Assembly (NCBI GenBank): GCA_021790995.1
Contig: JAJYFA010000025.1
Span: 1-33,262 of the forward strand
Direction: 5' to 3'
DNA: 33,262 bases
Origin: Acidobacteriota bacterium
Lineage (GTDB): Bacteria > Acidobacteriota > Terriglobia > Terriglobales > Acidobacteriaceae
The notes below the pieces were generated by a model that was not told where the DNA came from, did not search any database, and worked only from the letters and a program-made list of their open reading frames with translations. Of this stretch, positions 25,475-32,486 are shown piece after piece. The position numbers and the translations under genes were made by a program. Each line of letters opens with the position of its first letter. Position 1 is the first letter of the stretch.

Positions 25475-28400
25475 TCAACCCTTGGCCGGCGCAATTTCGA
25501 CCGGCGTTTCTTCTAATTCCTGGTTTGGATTCAAAACTTCAGCCACATAGGTGGTGCGTGGACGCGTGTTGATGTCGGCAATCACCTGATAGCTGCGCGG
25601 TTGCTCACGCAGCTTTGAGACACGGCTGTTTTTGTCGTTCTTGTTGCCGAAGGTGATGGCGCCGGCGGGGCAGGCCTGCTGGCAGGCGGTGACGATTTCA
25701 CCGTCGCGGATGTTGCGGTTTTCCTTGTCGGCGGCGATCTTGGCCGCCGAGATGCGCTGGATGCAATAGCTGCACTTCTCCATCACGCCCCGTGAGCGGA
25801 CCGTAACGTCGGGGTTGCGCATCAGCTTCAAGCTTTCGGTTTCGTAGTCGGAGAAGAGCAGGAAGTTGAACCGCCGCACCTTGTAGGGGCAGTTGTTGGA
25901 GCAGTAGCGGGTGCCCACGCAGCGGTTGTAGACCATCACGTTCAGTCCCTCCGGCGAGTGCACGGTTGCGCCCACAGGGCAAACCTGCTCGCAGGGCGCG
26001 TTTTCGCAGTGCTGGCACGCCATGGGCTGGAAGTGCGCGCGCGGCGCGGCCAGGTCGCCCTCGAAATAGGTATCGATGCGGAGCCACTGCATGTTGCGGC
26101 CCACGCGCACCTGCTGCTTGCCCACAACGGCGATGTTGTTTTCGGCATAACAGCTCACGATGCAGGCATTGCAGCCCGTGCAACTGTTCATGTCGATCGA
26201 CATGGCCCATGCGTTGGCTTCGTTATAGGACCAGTTGGGGAAGAGCGACGTGTCGCGGCTGGGCGTTTCGTGCGCGTCGCCTTCGTGCGCGAAGTTCGGG
26301 TTGGCCTTGAACTCGTCGAGCGTGGTGTAGCGGATGATGCCGCGCGGGCCGAGCGCTTCGTCGGCCTCAAGGGAGTTATCGCCAGCGCCTTTGCCCTCCA
26401 GGAACTTCGCGCGATGATCCTGGTAGTGGCTCTTGGTGATCGCCACGCCCCACTTGCCGTCCATCTTGCGCACTGCGCCTGTGGCATAAAGCGGCGCCCA
26501 TGTGCTGCGAATCAGATAGGCGTTGAATCCCGCGCCGCCGCCCACGCGCCCCACCTGGCGGCCGTAGCCAAGATAGACGGTAACGGCGTTATCGGGATGC
26601 CCCGGAGCCACAATGACGGGCGCTTTGACGCGGCCATTGCCTACGCTGATCTCGACAATGTCGTCCTCTTCAAGATTCCACTTGGTCAGCGTGTCGCCAG
26701 AGACGATGGCGGCGTTGTCCCAGCTCAGGTTGGTGATCGGCTTGGGCAACTCCTGCAGCCAGCCCACGTTGGCCCACCGGCCGTCGTAGACGTTCGGATC
26801 GGGGCGGAAGATGATCTCGACAGAATCCTTCGGCGTGGGCGCGGGGATTTCTCCACGAAAGGCGGCGGCGCCCGTCTTTGCGGAACTGGCCGCTGCCTGC
26901 ACGCCCGGAACCGTGTCGGCGATCCAGCCATCGTGCAGCGCCTTGCGCCAGCCAAACTCGAAATCGCCCTTGATGGTGGACTTCCACGTCTCGCGCACTG
27001 CGTCGTACGGACCGACCAGGGGATCGTCAAGCAGCGCCTGAAAGACGTGGTGCGCGGAGCGCCCGCCATAGAGCGGATCGATCATCGGCTGCACGATCGA
27101 GACAGTGCCGTCATAGGCGCGCGCGTCCGACCACGACTCCAGATAATGCGCGGCGGGAATATGCCAGTGAGACAACTGACCGGTTTCGTCGTAGTGCGAG
27201 CCGAGATGCGCGACGATGTTGGCCTTGTTGAATGCGCCGGCAAAGTTCAGATCCGCGGGCGCGTTGTAGATCGGGTTCGTGTTGAGGATGACGAGCCAAT
27301 CGACCTTGCCCGCATTGAGATCCGCGACGAGCCACTTGAAATCGCCGAGCTGATCGCTGGGCAGCGGAATCGCCGGCTCCGAGCTGACAAAAACCGTCTT
27401 GCCCACGTTGCCGAGCGCATTGTTGATGGCAAGCGCCAGTTCGGCGACGACTGGAGGCTGATAGAGTCCGGGAAGCACCGCGCACTTGCCGGCGTTGGCC
27501 TTCAGGTCTTTCGCGAGCGCGGCGAGAAACCTCTGCTGATCGGCCGTCCACGCATAGGTTGGCGGATTCACGCCCGTGACGCCCACTGCCTCGGCCAGCG
27601 CGGCCGCGAACGCCGGAACCTCGCTCGCGCGCAAGCCGAGCCGGTGCTCCGCCTTCATGCCGGTGGTGGTTGTCGCGCTCTCAATGGTGTAGAGCCGATT
27701 CATGCCCTTTTCCGGCTCTTTGCGGCGGGCGGCGTAGTCGCGCACCAGCTTGTGGAAACCTGGATAGCTGGCGCTTGAAAGAAAGTCAGCGTCGAGCGAG
27801 ACGATCACGTCGCTCTTGCTCAGGTCATATTGAACGCTCAGGCCTTTTTCAAGAAAGGTTCCCGCGATGGCAGGATCGTACTGCACAAGCCGCGCCTTGG
27901 GCCACGCCTTCTGGACCGCCTGCCACTGCCGCGCCAGCGTGGGCGAAATGATCGTCGCGCTCAGAAAGTAGATGCCGGTTCCGTCCTTGGTCGAAACCAC
28001 TTTGTCGCGGAAGGACTCCGCGAACTCCTCCCACTCGCGGTTTTCACCTTTATAGGTGACGTGCTGCGAGCGGTCGGGGTCGTAAAGATCGAGCAGCGAT
28101 CCCTGCGAAAACGGGTCGGACCCTCCGCGATTGTAGGCGTGCTCGGGATTGCCGTCGATCTTGATGGGCCGGAACTCGTCACTCTTGACCAGCAGCGGCA
28201 CCGCCCCGGTCGTGAACGGGTGCGCCGTAGCGAAATACATGGGCTTGCCGAGAATCAAATCCTCGGGCGCCTTGACGTAGGGATAGATCGGCTCGTCAGG
28301 CTGCTTGGTGCAGCCGGCCAGCCCGGCCAGCGCCATGGAAGCGCCCATCAATCTGAGGAAGCCGCGGCGCGAGACGGGATCGATCCACTCCTGCGCGGCC

Positions 28401-28663
28401 GATGGAAACTCCTGCTCCACTGCGGCCTGAAACTCGGGCGTATCGGCAAGCTCGTCGAGGGAGCGCCAGTACCTTTTACCCTTCGCGCCGTTCAGCTCGC
28501 GGCGCACCTGCTCCAGTGTCATCGGCTCGCCACCATTCATGCCAACCCGCGAACTCGCCCCGTCCGCCGCTGCGGACGCCAACTCGCCGTCTTTACTCAA
28601 CACCACGCCCTCCGGCGATCTCCCCGTCGTATTGCGCATGGCTGCATTCATCTCGCTGCTCAT
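25475..28663 (-). CDS. actB: Alternative Complex III subunit ActB (molybdopterin-oxidoreductase-like and Fe-S protein)
   Basis: Large peripheral subunit, 1,062 residues. A conserved N-terminal segment precedes an internal twin-arginine motif, SRRGFLRLMGAS (Arg99-Arg100), then AGLAGC. The middle (about 120-750) is a Mo-bisMGD-like domain that in characterised ACIII carries no molybdenum cofactor. The C-terminal third binds Fe-S clusters: CTGCNACIVSC, CQHCENAPCEQVC, CVGTRYCSNNC, and CSYCIQ with CQQACPAGA, giving four cluster sites (three 4Fe-4S and one 3Fe-4S in known complexes). It transfers electrons from ActC-bound quinol to the ActA/ActE haems. ATG 28663 overlaps the actA stop (ATGA) with GAGGTG upstream. 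Confidence 0.96.
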   Translation of the reverse strand: MSSEMNAAMRNTTGRSPEGVVLSKDGELASAAADGASSRVGMNGGEPMTLEQVRRELNGAKGKRYWRSLDELADTPEFQAAVEQEFPSAAQEWIDPVSRRGFLRLMGASMALAGLAGCTKQPDEPIYPYVKAPEDLILGKPMYFATAHPFTTGAVPLLVKSDEFRPIKIDGNPEHAYNRGGSDPFSQGSLLDLYDPDRSQHVTYKGENREWEEFAESFRDKVVSTKDGTGIYFLSATIISPTLARQWQAVQKAWPKARLVQYDPAIAGTFLEKGLSVQYDLSKSDVIVSLDADFLSSASYPGFHKLVRDYAARRKEPEKGMNRLYTIESATTTTGMKAEHRLGLRASEVPAFAAALAEAVGVTGVNPPTYAWTADQQRFLAALAKDLKANAGKCAVLPGLYQPPVVAELALAINNALGNVGKTVFVSSEPAIPLPSDQLGDFKWLVADLNAGKVDWLVILNTNPIYNAPADLNFAGAFNKANIVAHLGSHYDETGQLSHWHIPAAHYLESWSDARAYDGTVSIVQPMIDPLYGGRSAHHVFQALLDDPLVGPYDAVRETWKSTIKGDFEFGWRKALHDGWIADTVPGVQAAASSAKTGAAAFRGEIPAPTPKDSVEIIFRPDPNVYDGRWANVGWLQELPKPITNLSWDNAAIVSGDTLTKWNLEEDDIVEISVGNGRVKAPVIVAPGHPDNAVTVYLGYGRQVGRVGGGAGFNAYLIRSTWAPLYATGAVRKMDGKWGVAITKSHYQDHRAKFLEGKGAGDNSLEADEALGPRGIIRYTTLDEFKANPNFAHEGDAHETPSRDTSLFPNWSYNEANAWAMSIDMNSCTGCNACIVSCYAENNIAVVGKQQVRVGRNMQWLRIDTYFEGDLAAPRAHFQPMACQHCENAPCEQVCPVGATVHSPEGLNVMVYNRCVGTRYCSNNCPYKVRRFNFLLFSDYETESLKLMRNPDVTVRSRGVMEKCSYCIQRISAAKIAADKENRNIRDGEIVTACQQACPAGAITFGNKNDKNSRVSKLREQPRSYQVIADINTRPRTTYVAEVLNPNQELEETPVEIAPAKG

Positions 28664-29523
28664 CGGTGGCACACCTCGCAACTCGCCAAGTCCTTCGGGG
28701 CGCGAATCTTGTAGTGGACAACGAGGAATTTGCCCAGATCCTGCTGGCTGGTGAACTTCTGGAAGGCCGGTGCCGCAACGGGCACGACTGCGCCAACGTT
28801 ACTCAACAGATCGTTTGCGCCTGAAGCAGGCAGTTCGAGCGAAGCCATCGCGGAGCCGGCCGGACCTGGCCTCCTGGTGGTGCAGTTGACGCTCTGCGCC
28901 GTGGGCATCCCCGCCTTGCCATCGGACGCCGCGCACCAGACGGGATGGTCCTCCGTTGGGCTTTCCCATGCCATGTTATAGATCTCGCTCGTGGGCCGCA
29001 GGTTTTTGGCGGGATCGCGATGACAGTCGAGGCACCACTCCATCTGCAGAGTGTTTTGGGCGTACATCAGCGGCATCTTGTCGACGCGGCCGTGACAGCT
29101 TGCGCACCCAATGCCTTTGTTGACGTGGATCTCATGGCTGAAGTAAACAAAGTCCGGCAGATCGTGGACTTTGACCCAGGGGATGGACTCGCCCGTAGCC
29201 CAACTTTGGCGGACCGGTTCGAGCAGCGCCGCGTTGGTCCAGATCTGCGCGTGGCAGTTCATGCAGGTGCGCGTGGGCGGGATGCCTGCGTAGCTGGATT
29301 TCTCCACGGTAGTGTGACAGTACTGGCACTGGAGGCCGAGGCCCTGGACGTGGTGTCTGTGGCTGAAGGGGACAGGCTGTTCCGCGCGCTGACCCTGCCG
29401 CGTGACCCACGGCGAGCGCTGCAGTTGGTCAAGCGTGACCCCTAAAGCAATGACGATGAGTCCCGTCAATACCAGTCCCATGCGAGCCAGAGCATTGGAG
29501 CTGCGGTCGAAGATTTGCGCCAT
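28660..29523 (-). CDS. actA: Alternative Complex III subunit ActA (pentahaem cytochrome c)
   Basis: First gene of the respiratory locus, 287 residues. One N-terminal membrane anchor (about 15-33) precedes a periplasmic domain with five CxxCH motifs: CQYCH (66), CMNCH (87), CASCH (140), CLDCH (164) and CEVCH (282). The early motifs show the cytochrome c7/NapC-like spacing seen in ActA. Between haems 4 and 5, residues about 190-260 form an Ala/Pro/Gly-rich stretch with two extra Cys (197, 214) that is not part of the haem core and looks like an insertion. It probably passes electrons to ActE and the oxidase. The ribosome site is weak. The stop overlaps the actB start by 4 bases. Confidence 0.95.
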   Translation of the reverse strand: MAQIFDRSSNALARMGLVLTGLIVIALGVTLDQLQRSPWVTRQGQRAEQPVPFSHRHHVQGLGLQCQYCHTTVEKSSYAGIPPTRTCMNCHAQIWTNAALLEPVRQSWATGESIPWVKVHDLPDFVYFSHEIHVNKGIGCASCHGRVDKMPLMYAQNTLQMEWCLDCHRDPAKNLRPTSEIYNMAWESPTEDHPVWCAASDGKAGMPTAQSVNCTTRRPGPAGSAMASLELPASGANDLLSNVGAVVPVAAPAFQKFTSQQDLGKFLVVHYKIRAPKDLASCEVCHR

Positions 29524-29547
29524 GAATGAATCCCGGTCTGACTTGCG

Positions 29548-29593
29548 TTGTACATGCGCCGCGAGTGATGGCGGTCACATGGTTAATGTACAA
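29548..29593. promoter_or_regulatory. Inverted repeat upstream of actA, possible regulator site
   Basis: TTGTACAT (29548-29555) and ATGTACAA (29586-29593) are perfect inverted copies separated by 30 bases, 25 to 70 bases before the actA start. A dimeric or tetrameric regulator could bind here; no regulator can be named. Confidence 0.3.
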
Positions 29594-29887
29594 GAGTCGA
29601 ACTTGGATAAATACTACCCGGCAGGCGGGGAAGCCTGAAAAAATAATATAGCGCAGTTTGGGGGTCCACTGCACGCGCATAGAGCAAAAAAATGAAATAT
29701 TTTTTCCGCGACGCCGGAAGACAAGCCGCTGAAACCAAAAGGAGTTGTGACGGGAGGCGATTTTGGCAAACAACCACCGTTCTCCTGGCGCTCTTCGCGC
29801 AGGAGTTGGAGGGTTGACAGAAAAGCTATCACGCGGCGGGTGCCCCAGCCAAGCTTTTTCTGGATCTTCGAGTTCCCGCCCATGGGG

Positions 29888-29932
29888 GTGCCCACCCTAA
29901 ACACGCCTTTATGTGTTTAGGGTGGGAAGCAC
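29888..29932. repeat. Hairpin repeat, family A copy 3
   Basis: GTG precedes a perfect 14-bp stem, CCCACCCTAAACAC (29891-29904) with GTGTTTAGGGTGGG (29913-29926), around an 8-base loop, followed by AAGCAC. The GTGCCC...GGGTGGGAA(A)GC frame matches copies 1 and 2, while the inner stem is wholly different yet fully paired. Confidence 0.75.
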
Positions 29933-30240
29933 TGCCCTTGCTCGGGCGACTGACGCATCGGTGGTTTCCCACGACTGCGGGTGTGACAGAGGGTGGGCTG
30001 GCACATCAGAACCTCGGCGCTGATCCGCAAAACGCAAGTCAAGGTCGTCGAATCGCGTGCCTGCCCAGGGCGCTCGGGCACGAGGTTTCGCACGTTCAGG
30101 CCCATGTGCCGGAACTGGCGGTAACGCCGCAGGTCCAGGAGATTGCGGAAAATATCGTGCACGACATGGGGTTCGGGTTAGGGCGATAGAGCACCGGCTT
30201 AAAAGGCCGGCGCTCAATCACTGTACCATGTGAGATTATA

Positions 30241-30293
30241 AGAACCATAAAAATATTTATGCACCTTATGCTTATTTGGTGCATAATGGTTCT
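30241..30293. promoter_or_regulatory. Palindromic operator/promoter of the vapBC-type pair
   Basis: Two perfect inverted repeats lie immediately before the antitoxin ATG: AGAACCAT (30241-30248) with ATGGTTCT (30286-30293), and TTATGCACC (30257-30265) with GGTGCATAA (30278-30286). The AT-rich context and CATAAT (30282-30287) suggest a promoter within. VapB-type antitoxins bind such sites to repress their own operon; this application is inference. Confidence 0.6.
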
Positions 30294-30545
30294 ATGAGAA
30301 CACGGACCAATCTTCACATTGACAATGACGCCTTGGCTTTTGCCTCGTCGTATGCAAATGCCAAGGGGATTTCGTTGGGCCTTGCCGTCAGTGAGCTAAT
30401 TCGCCGCGCTGAGCAGATTGCGGGACAGAAAAGCCCTTCGCCCCGGTTGGTTATGAACCGGCATGGCTACTTGGAGATCGCCGACACGGGCGACCGCGTC
30501 ACGCCGGAGATGGTGAAGGAAGCTTCGGAGGACGCCCTTGTCTGA
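30294..30545 (+). CDS. vapB: VapB-type antitoxin
   Basis: A protein of 83 residues beginning MRTRTNLHIDNDALAFASSYA. The N-terminal part looks like a ribbon-helix-helix DNA-binding domain (RTRTNLHID strand, two helices through SLGLAVSELIRRAEQI). The C-terminal part (about 50-83) should be the toxin-binding tail. ATG 30294 follows the operator directly, with little room for a leader; the frame is open from 30276, but an earlier start would lie in the operator. It overlaps the toxin gene by 8 bases, the usual antitoxin-first arrangement. Confidence 0.8.
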   Translation: MRTRTNLHIDNDALAFASSYANAKGISLGLAVSELIRRAEQIAGQKSPSPRLVMNRHGYLEIADTGDRVTPEMVKEASEDALV

Positions 30546-30978
30546 GAACGGCTACCTGCTCGACGTGAATATTCTGTACGCCCTGACAGCCAGGAATCAT
30601 GTTCACCATTCGATTGTGGAGGCGTGGTTTTATGCCGCCGCCGATCTCCGCTGGGCCATCTGCTCGTTTACGGAGGCTGGATTCCTGCGCAATGCGACCG
30701 CGCCGCGCGCCGGGCAGATCGAGATGGCCGAGGCCACGGCCATTCTGAAAAAGCTCGCGCAGCATCCGGGCTATCGTTATCTGCCCATCGCTGAGGACTG
30801 GCACACGCTGTGCGGCCCGTTCTTCAAGCGGCTGTTTGGCACCAAACAGGTTACGGATGCCTACCTGCTTGGCCTGGCTGTGCGCAACGGAATGGTTCTG
30901 GTCACGATGGACAAAGGCATCGTGTATCTGGCCGGGAGCGAGTTCAGCAAGCACGTCTTGCTTTTGGAGGCTTCATAG
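30538..30978 (+). CDS. vapC: VapC-type PIN-domain toxin (ribonuclease)
   Basis: PIN-domain protein of 146 residues. The acidic active-site residues are visible in order: Asp in YLLDVNILYAL, Glu in CSFTEAGFLR, Asp in VTDAYLLGLAVR, and Asp in VTMDKGIVYL. Members of this family cleave RNA when not bound by VapB. The start is a TTG at 30538 overlapping the antitoxin stop, which fits translational coupling. The length is slightly above the 130-140 typical. All catalytic positions are intact, so the toxin is probably active. Confidence 0.88.
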   Translation: MSENGYLLDVNILYALTARNHVHHSIVEAWFYAAADLRWAICSFTEAGFLRNATAPRAGQIEMAEATAILKKLAQHPGYRYLPIAEDWHTLCGPFFKRLFGTKQVTDAYLLGLAVRNGMVLVTMDKGIVYLAGSEFSKHVLLLEAS

Positions 30979-31012
30979 ATAGAGACGTTCTACCTGCTTA
31001 AAAATCGGCAGT

Positions 31013-31048
31013 GTGCCCCATGCGTTCTCTGCGATGAGCGGGCGGGTG
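31013..31048. repeat. Degenerate family A repeat, copy 4
   Basis: It begins GTGCCCCATGCG (the GTG a few bases before 31020) and includes GCGATGAGCGGGCGG (31031-31045), the exact reverse complement of 31292-31306. Its own stem is broken. Confidence 0.45.
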
Positions 31049-31291
31049 ACTCATCCTCGCCTTCATTCCACGTCTGCCTTTAACGGTGGGCGCGCCATCC
31101 TTCCCAGGTTCATGGCGGAAAAGGCAGGAAAACGGAACCGTTCGCCTTCCTTCAAGCGCACCCCTCCGGCAAATGGTTTCGCTGCCGGAGCGCAGTCCAT
31201 TGCGATTCGATTTCCACCGTCCCCTTCGCCCCGGTCGCGTAATGCCGGAATCGCTTCAAGCCGCTCGGCATGGACCCATCTTAACCCCGTA

Positions 31292-31331
31292 CCGCCCGCT
31301 CATCGCGATAAAGCCGCGATGAGCAGGGCAC
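31292..31331. repeat. Hairpin repeat, family A copy 5
   Basis: On the minus strand it reads GTGCCCTG, then a perfect 10-bp stem: GCTCATCGCG (31298-31307) with CGCGATGAGC (31315-31324), around a 7-base loop, then CGGGCGG. The GTGCCC edge matches copies 1-3. Confidence 0.6.
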
Positions 31332-31423
31332 AGTCTCTCCTCGCTCAGTCCGGCCCTTTGCGGCTTTTGACCGGGCCACCCGCCATGGAATCGTCCCCTG
31401 ATTTTTCCGAACGCGACGACACC

Positions 31424-31639
31424 TCAGACTCGGCGAAACAGATCGGGGAGGCTGGTTTTCAAACCTTTTGCAACCTTTTCGATGTTCACGAGAGAAACAT
31501 TGCGCACGCCGCGCTCGATACCGCTGTAGTATGTTCTGTGTAATCCACAACGATCTGCCGCCTCTTCCTGATTAATCTCCTGCTCCTCGCGGAGGCGACG
31601 GACAGTACGGCCAAATCGGATGCGAATATCGACAGTCAC
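31424..31639 (-). CDS. Small XRE-family helix-turn-helix regulator
   Basis: About 71 residues, essentially one lambda-repressor-like HTH domain. The motif spans RTVRRLREEQEINQEEAADRC and GLHRTYYSGIERGVRNVSLVNIEKVAKGL, ending in SLPDLF. The composition resembles controller (C) proteins and stand-alone XRE regulators. No restriction-modification gene is nearby. The frame is open to 31855, but the upstream part has poor coding character and covers the promoter of the divergent gene. Candidate starts are GTG 31639 (GGAG close upstream) or TTG 31648 (AAGG 7-8 bases upstream). It is divergent from the 4-fold-beta-flower gene, with shared upstream DNA holding repeated GTACAC words. Confidence 0.82.
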   Translation of the reverse strand: MTVDIRIRFGRTVRRLREEQEINQEEAADRCGLHRTYYSGIERGVRNVSLVNIEKVAKGLKTSLPDLFRRV

Positions 31640-31759
31640 TCGCTCCAATATCGAGCCTTGCAGTCGATGCGTACACAGCCGATGAGTCACATTGTTGTAC
31701 ACTGAACTACACGTTTGATTATTGAGAATGATCTGAGATGAACTGTTGGGGGTGGCGTT

Positions 31760-32236
31760 ATGCGCATGTGTAGCTTCTCCACAAAGGGGCACGGTATTGC
31801 CCTGTTTCCTCTGGCAATCTTGACTTTTGTCTTTTTCTTGCCATGGCCGTTGCAAGCCCAGGACGAAATCACGCTATTCGATGCGAAAGGGAATGCCGCA
31901 GCTTATATTGCAGAGGATCAGACGGTCTATCTTTGGTCTGGAAAGCCAGTTGCATATCTTTATCCGGACAGCGGTCATGAAGGCTTCGACATTTATGGAT
32001 TTAATGGGAAACACCTTGGTTGGTTTATCAAAGGAATTGCACGAGATCACGAAGGTGACGCGGCTTGTGGAGTAAAAAGTGTCGTCTCGCTTCCCCAATT
32101 GGAGCCACTCAAATCGCTAAAAGAGCTTAAACCGCTTAAGAGCCTTCGAGAACTTAGGCCCCTGAGACCTATCTTTTCTCGATCATGGTCGCCAACACCT
32201 TGCCACATTTTTCTCTTTGAAGGAAGCGCAGAATGA
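31760..32236 (+). CDS. Exported 4-fold beta flower domain protein
   Basis: A protein of 158 residues. A signal peptide is clear (IALFPLAILTFVFFLPWPLQAQ). Residues about 36-100 match the repeating pattern of 4-fold beta flower proteins: LFDAKGNAAAYI, TVYLWSGKPVAYLY, IYGFNGKHLGWF, RDHEGDAACG. The tail carries a 7-8-residue Leu/Lys/Pro repeat (LEPLKSL, LKPLKSL, LRPLRP). The function of this domain is not established. A GGGGTGG site lies before the ATG. Codon use and base content are AT-richer than in the respiratory genes, consistent with an accessory region. Confidence 0.75.
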   Translation: MRMCSFSTKGHGIALFPLAILTFVFFLPWPLQAQDEITLFDAKGNAAAYIAEDQTVYLWSGKPVAYLYPDSGHEGFDIYGFNGKHLGWFIKGIARDHEGDAACGVKSVVSLPQLEPLKSLKELKPLKSLRELRPLRPIFSRSWSPTPCHIFLFEGSAE

Positions 32237-32486
32237 GCCGAACGCCTAATCGACAGGAGTTTGCTAAACCACGGAAGAAAGTGCAGTCAAGGATAGCGTA
32301 ATTAGGCTTACGGGACCGTCAATTCTTGGTGCGGCTGCCATAATGGGCTGCAATGAGCAGCGCCCAACCAACGCCACCATCAGACCAAGACAAGCAGAAC
32401 TGAGGTCCGCCAGGAAAAGTCTCAGGAGTAAAACCTGGAGTAATGAAAACCGAGCAGATAATAATCGATGTCAGGAGTGAACCACC
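32237..32486. other. Short interval without a supported gene
   Basis: A possible 22-codon reading frame overlaps the preceding stop as ATGA (32233-32301, MSRTPNRQEF start, basic). It has no further support. The rest holds the leader of the next gene. Confidence 0.4.

Larger units (their letters stand above)
29524..30240. other. Long gene-free interval upstream of the respiratory operon
   Basis: No credible gene was found in about 720 bases. The actA-proximal part should hold the operon promoter, but no convincing -35/-10 pair was recognised; AT-rich tracts lie at 29636-29705. It contains an inverted repeat (29548-29593), a family A hairpin (29888-29932), and a short imperfect hairpin of GAGC/CCGGC arms (30189-30215). 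Open frames across 29911-30189 on both strands resemble nothing known to me. Confidence 0.65.
30979..31423. other. Gene-free interval with inverted repeat ends
   Basis: No supported gene lies in about 445 bases. Two repeat modules of family A type face each other at about 31013-31048 and 31292-31331, sharing an exact 15-base inverted segment. A long plus-strand frame (31013-31543) has an unconvincing composition and runs antisense through the XRE gene. Confidence 0.6.

Noticed and set aside
25958..27778. 606-codon plus-strand open frame antisense to actB
   Set aside because: actB shows a Tat motif and four cluster-binding Cys groups; the antisense frame is a codon-bias artefact.
29911..30189. 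Overlapping open frames on both strands in the actA upstream region
   Set aside because: Neither has a ribosome site or any recognisable family; considered as a gene remnant but not supported.
31013..31543. Plus-strand open frame after vapC
   Set aside because: It reads through repeat modules and antisense to the XRE gene; Ser/Pro/Arg-rich with no recognisable domain or ribosome site.
31424..31639. Restriction-modification controller (C) protein
   Set aside because: The HTH resembles C proteins, but no methyltransferase or endonuclease gene lies in the window; kept as a generic XRE regulator.
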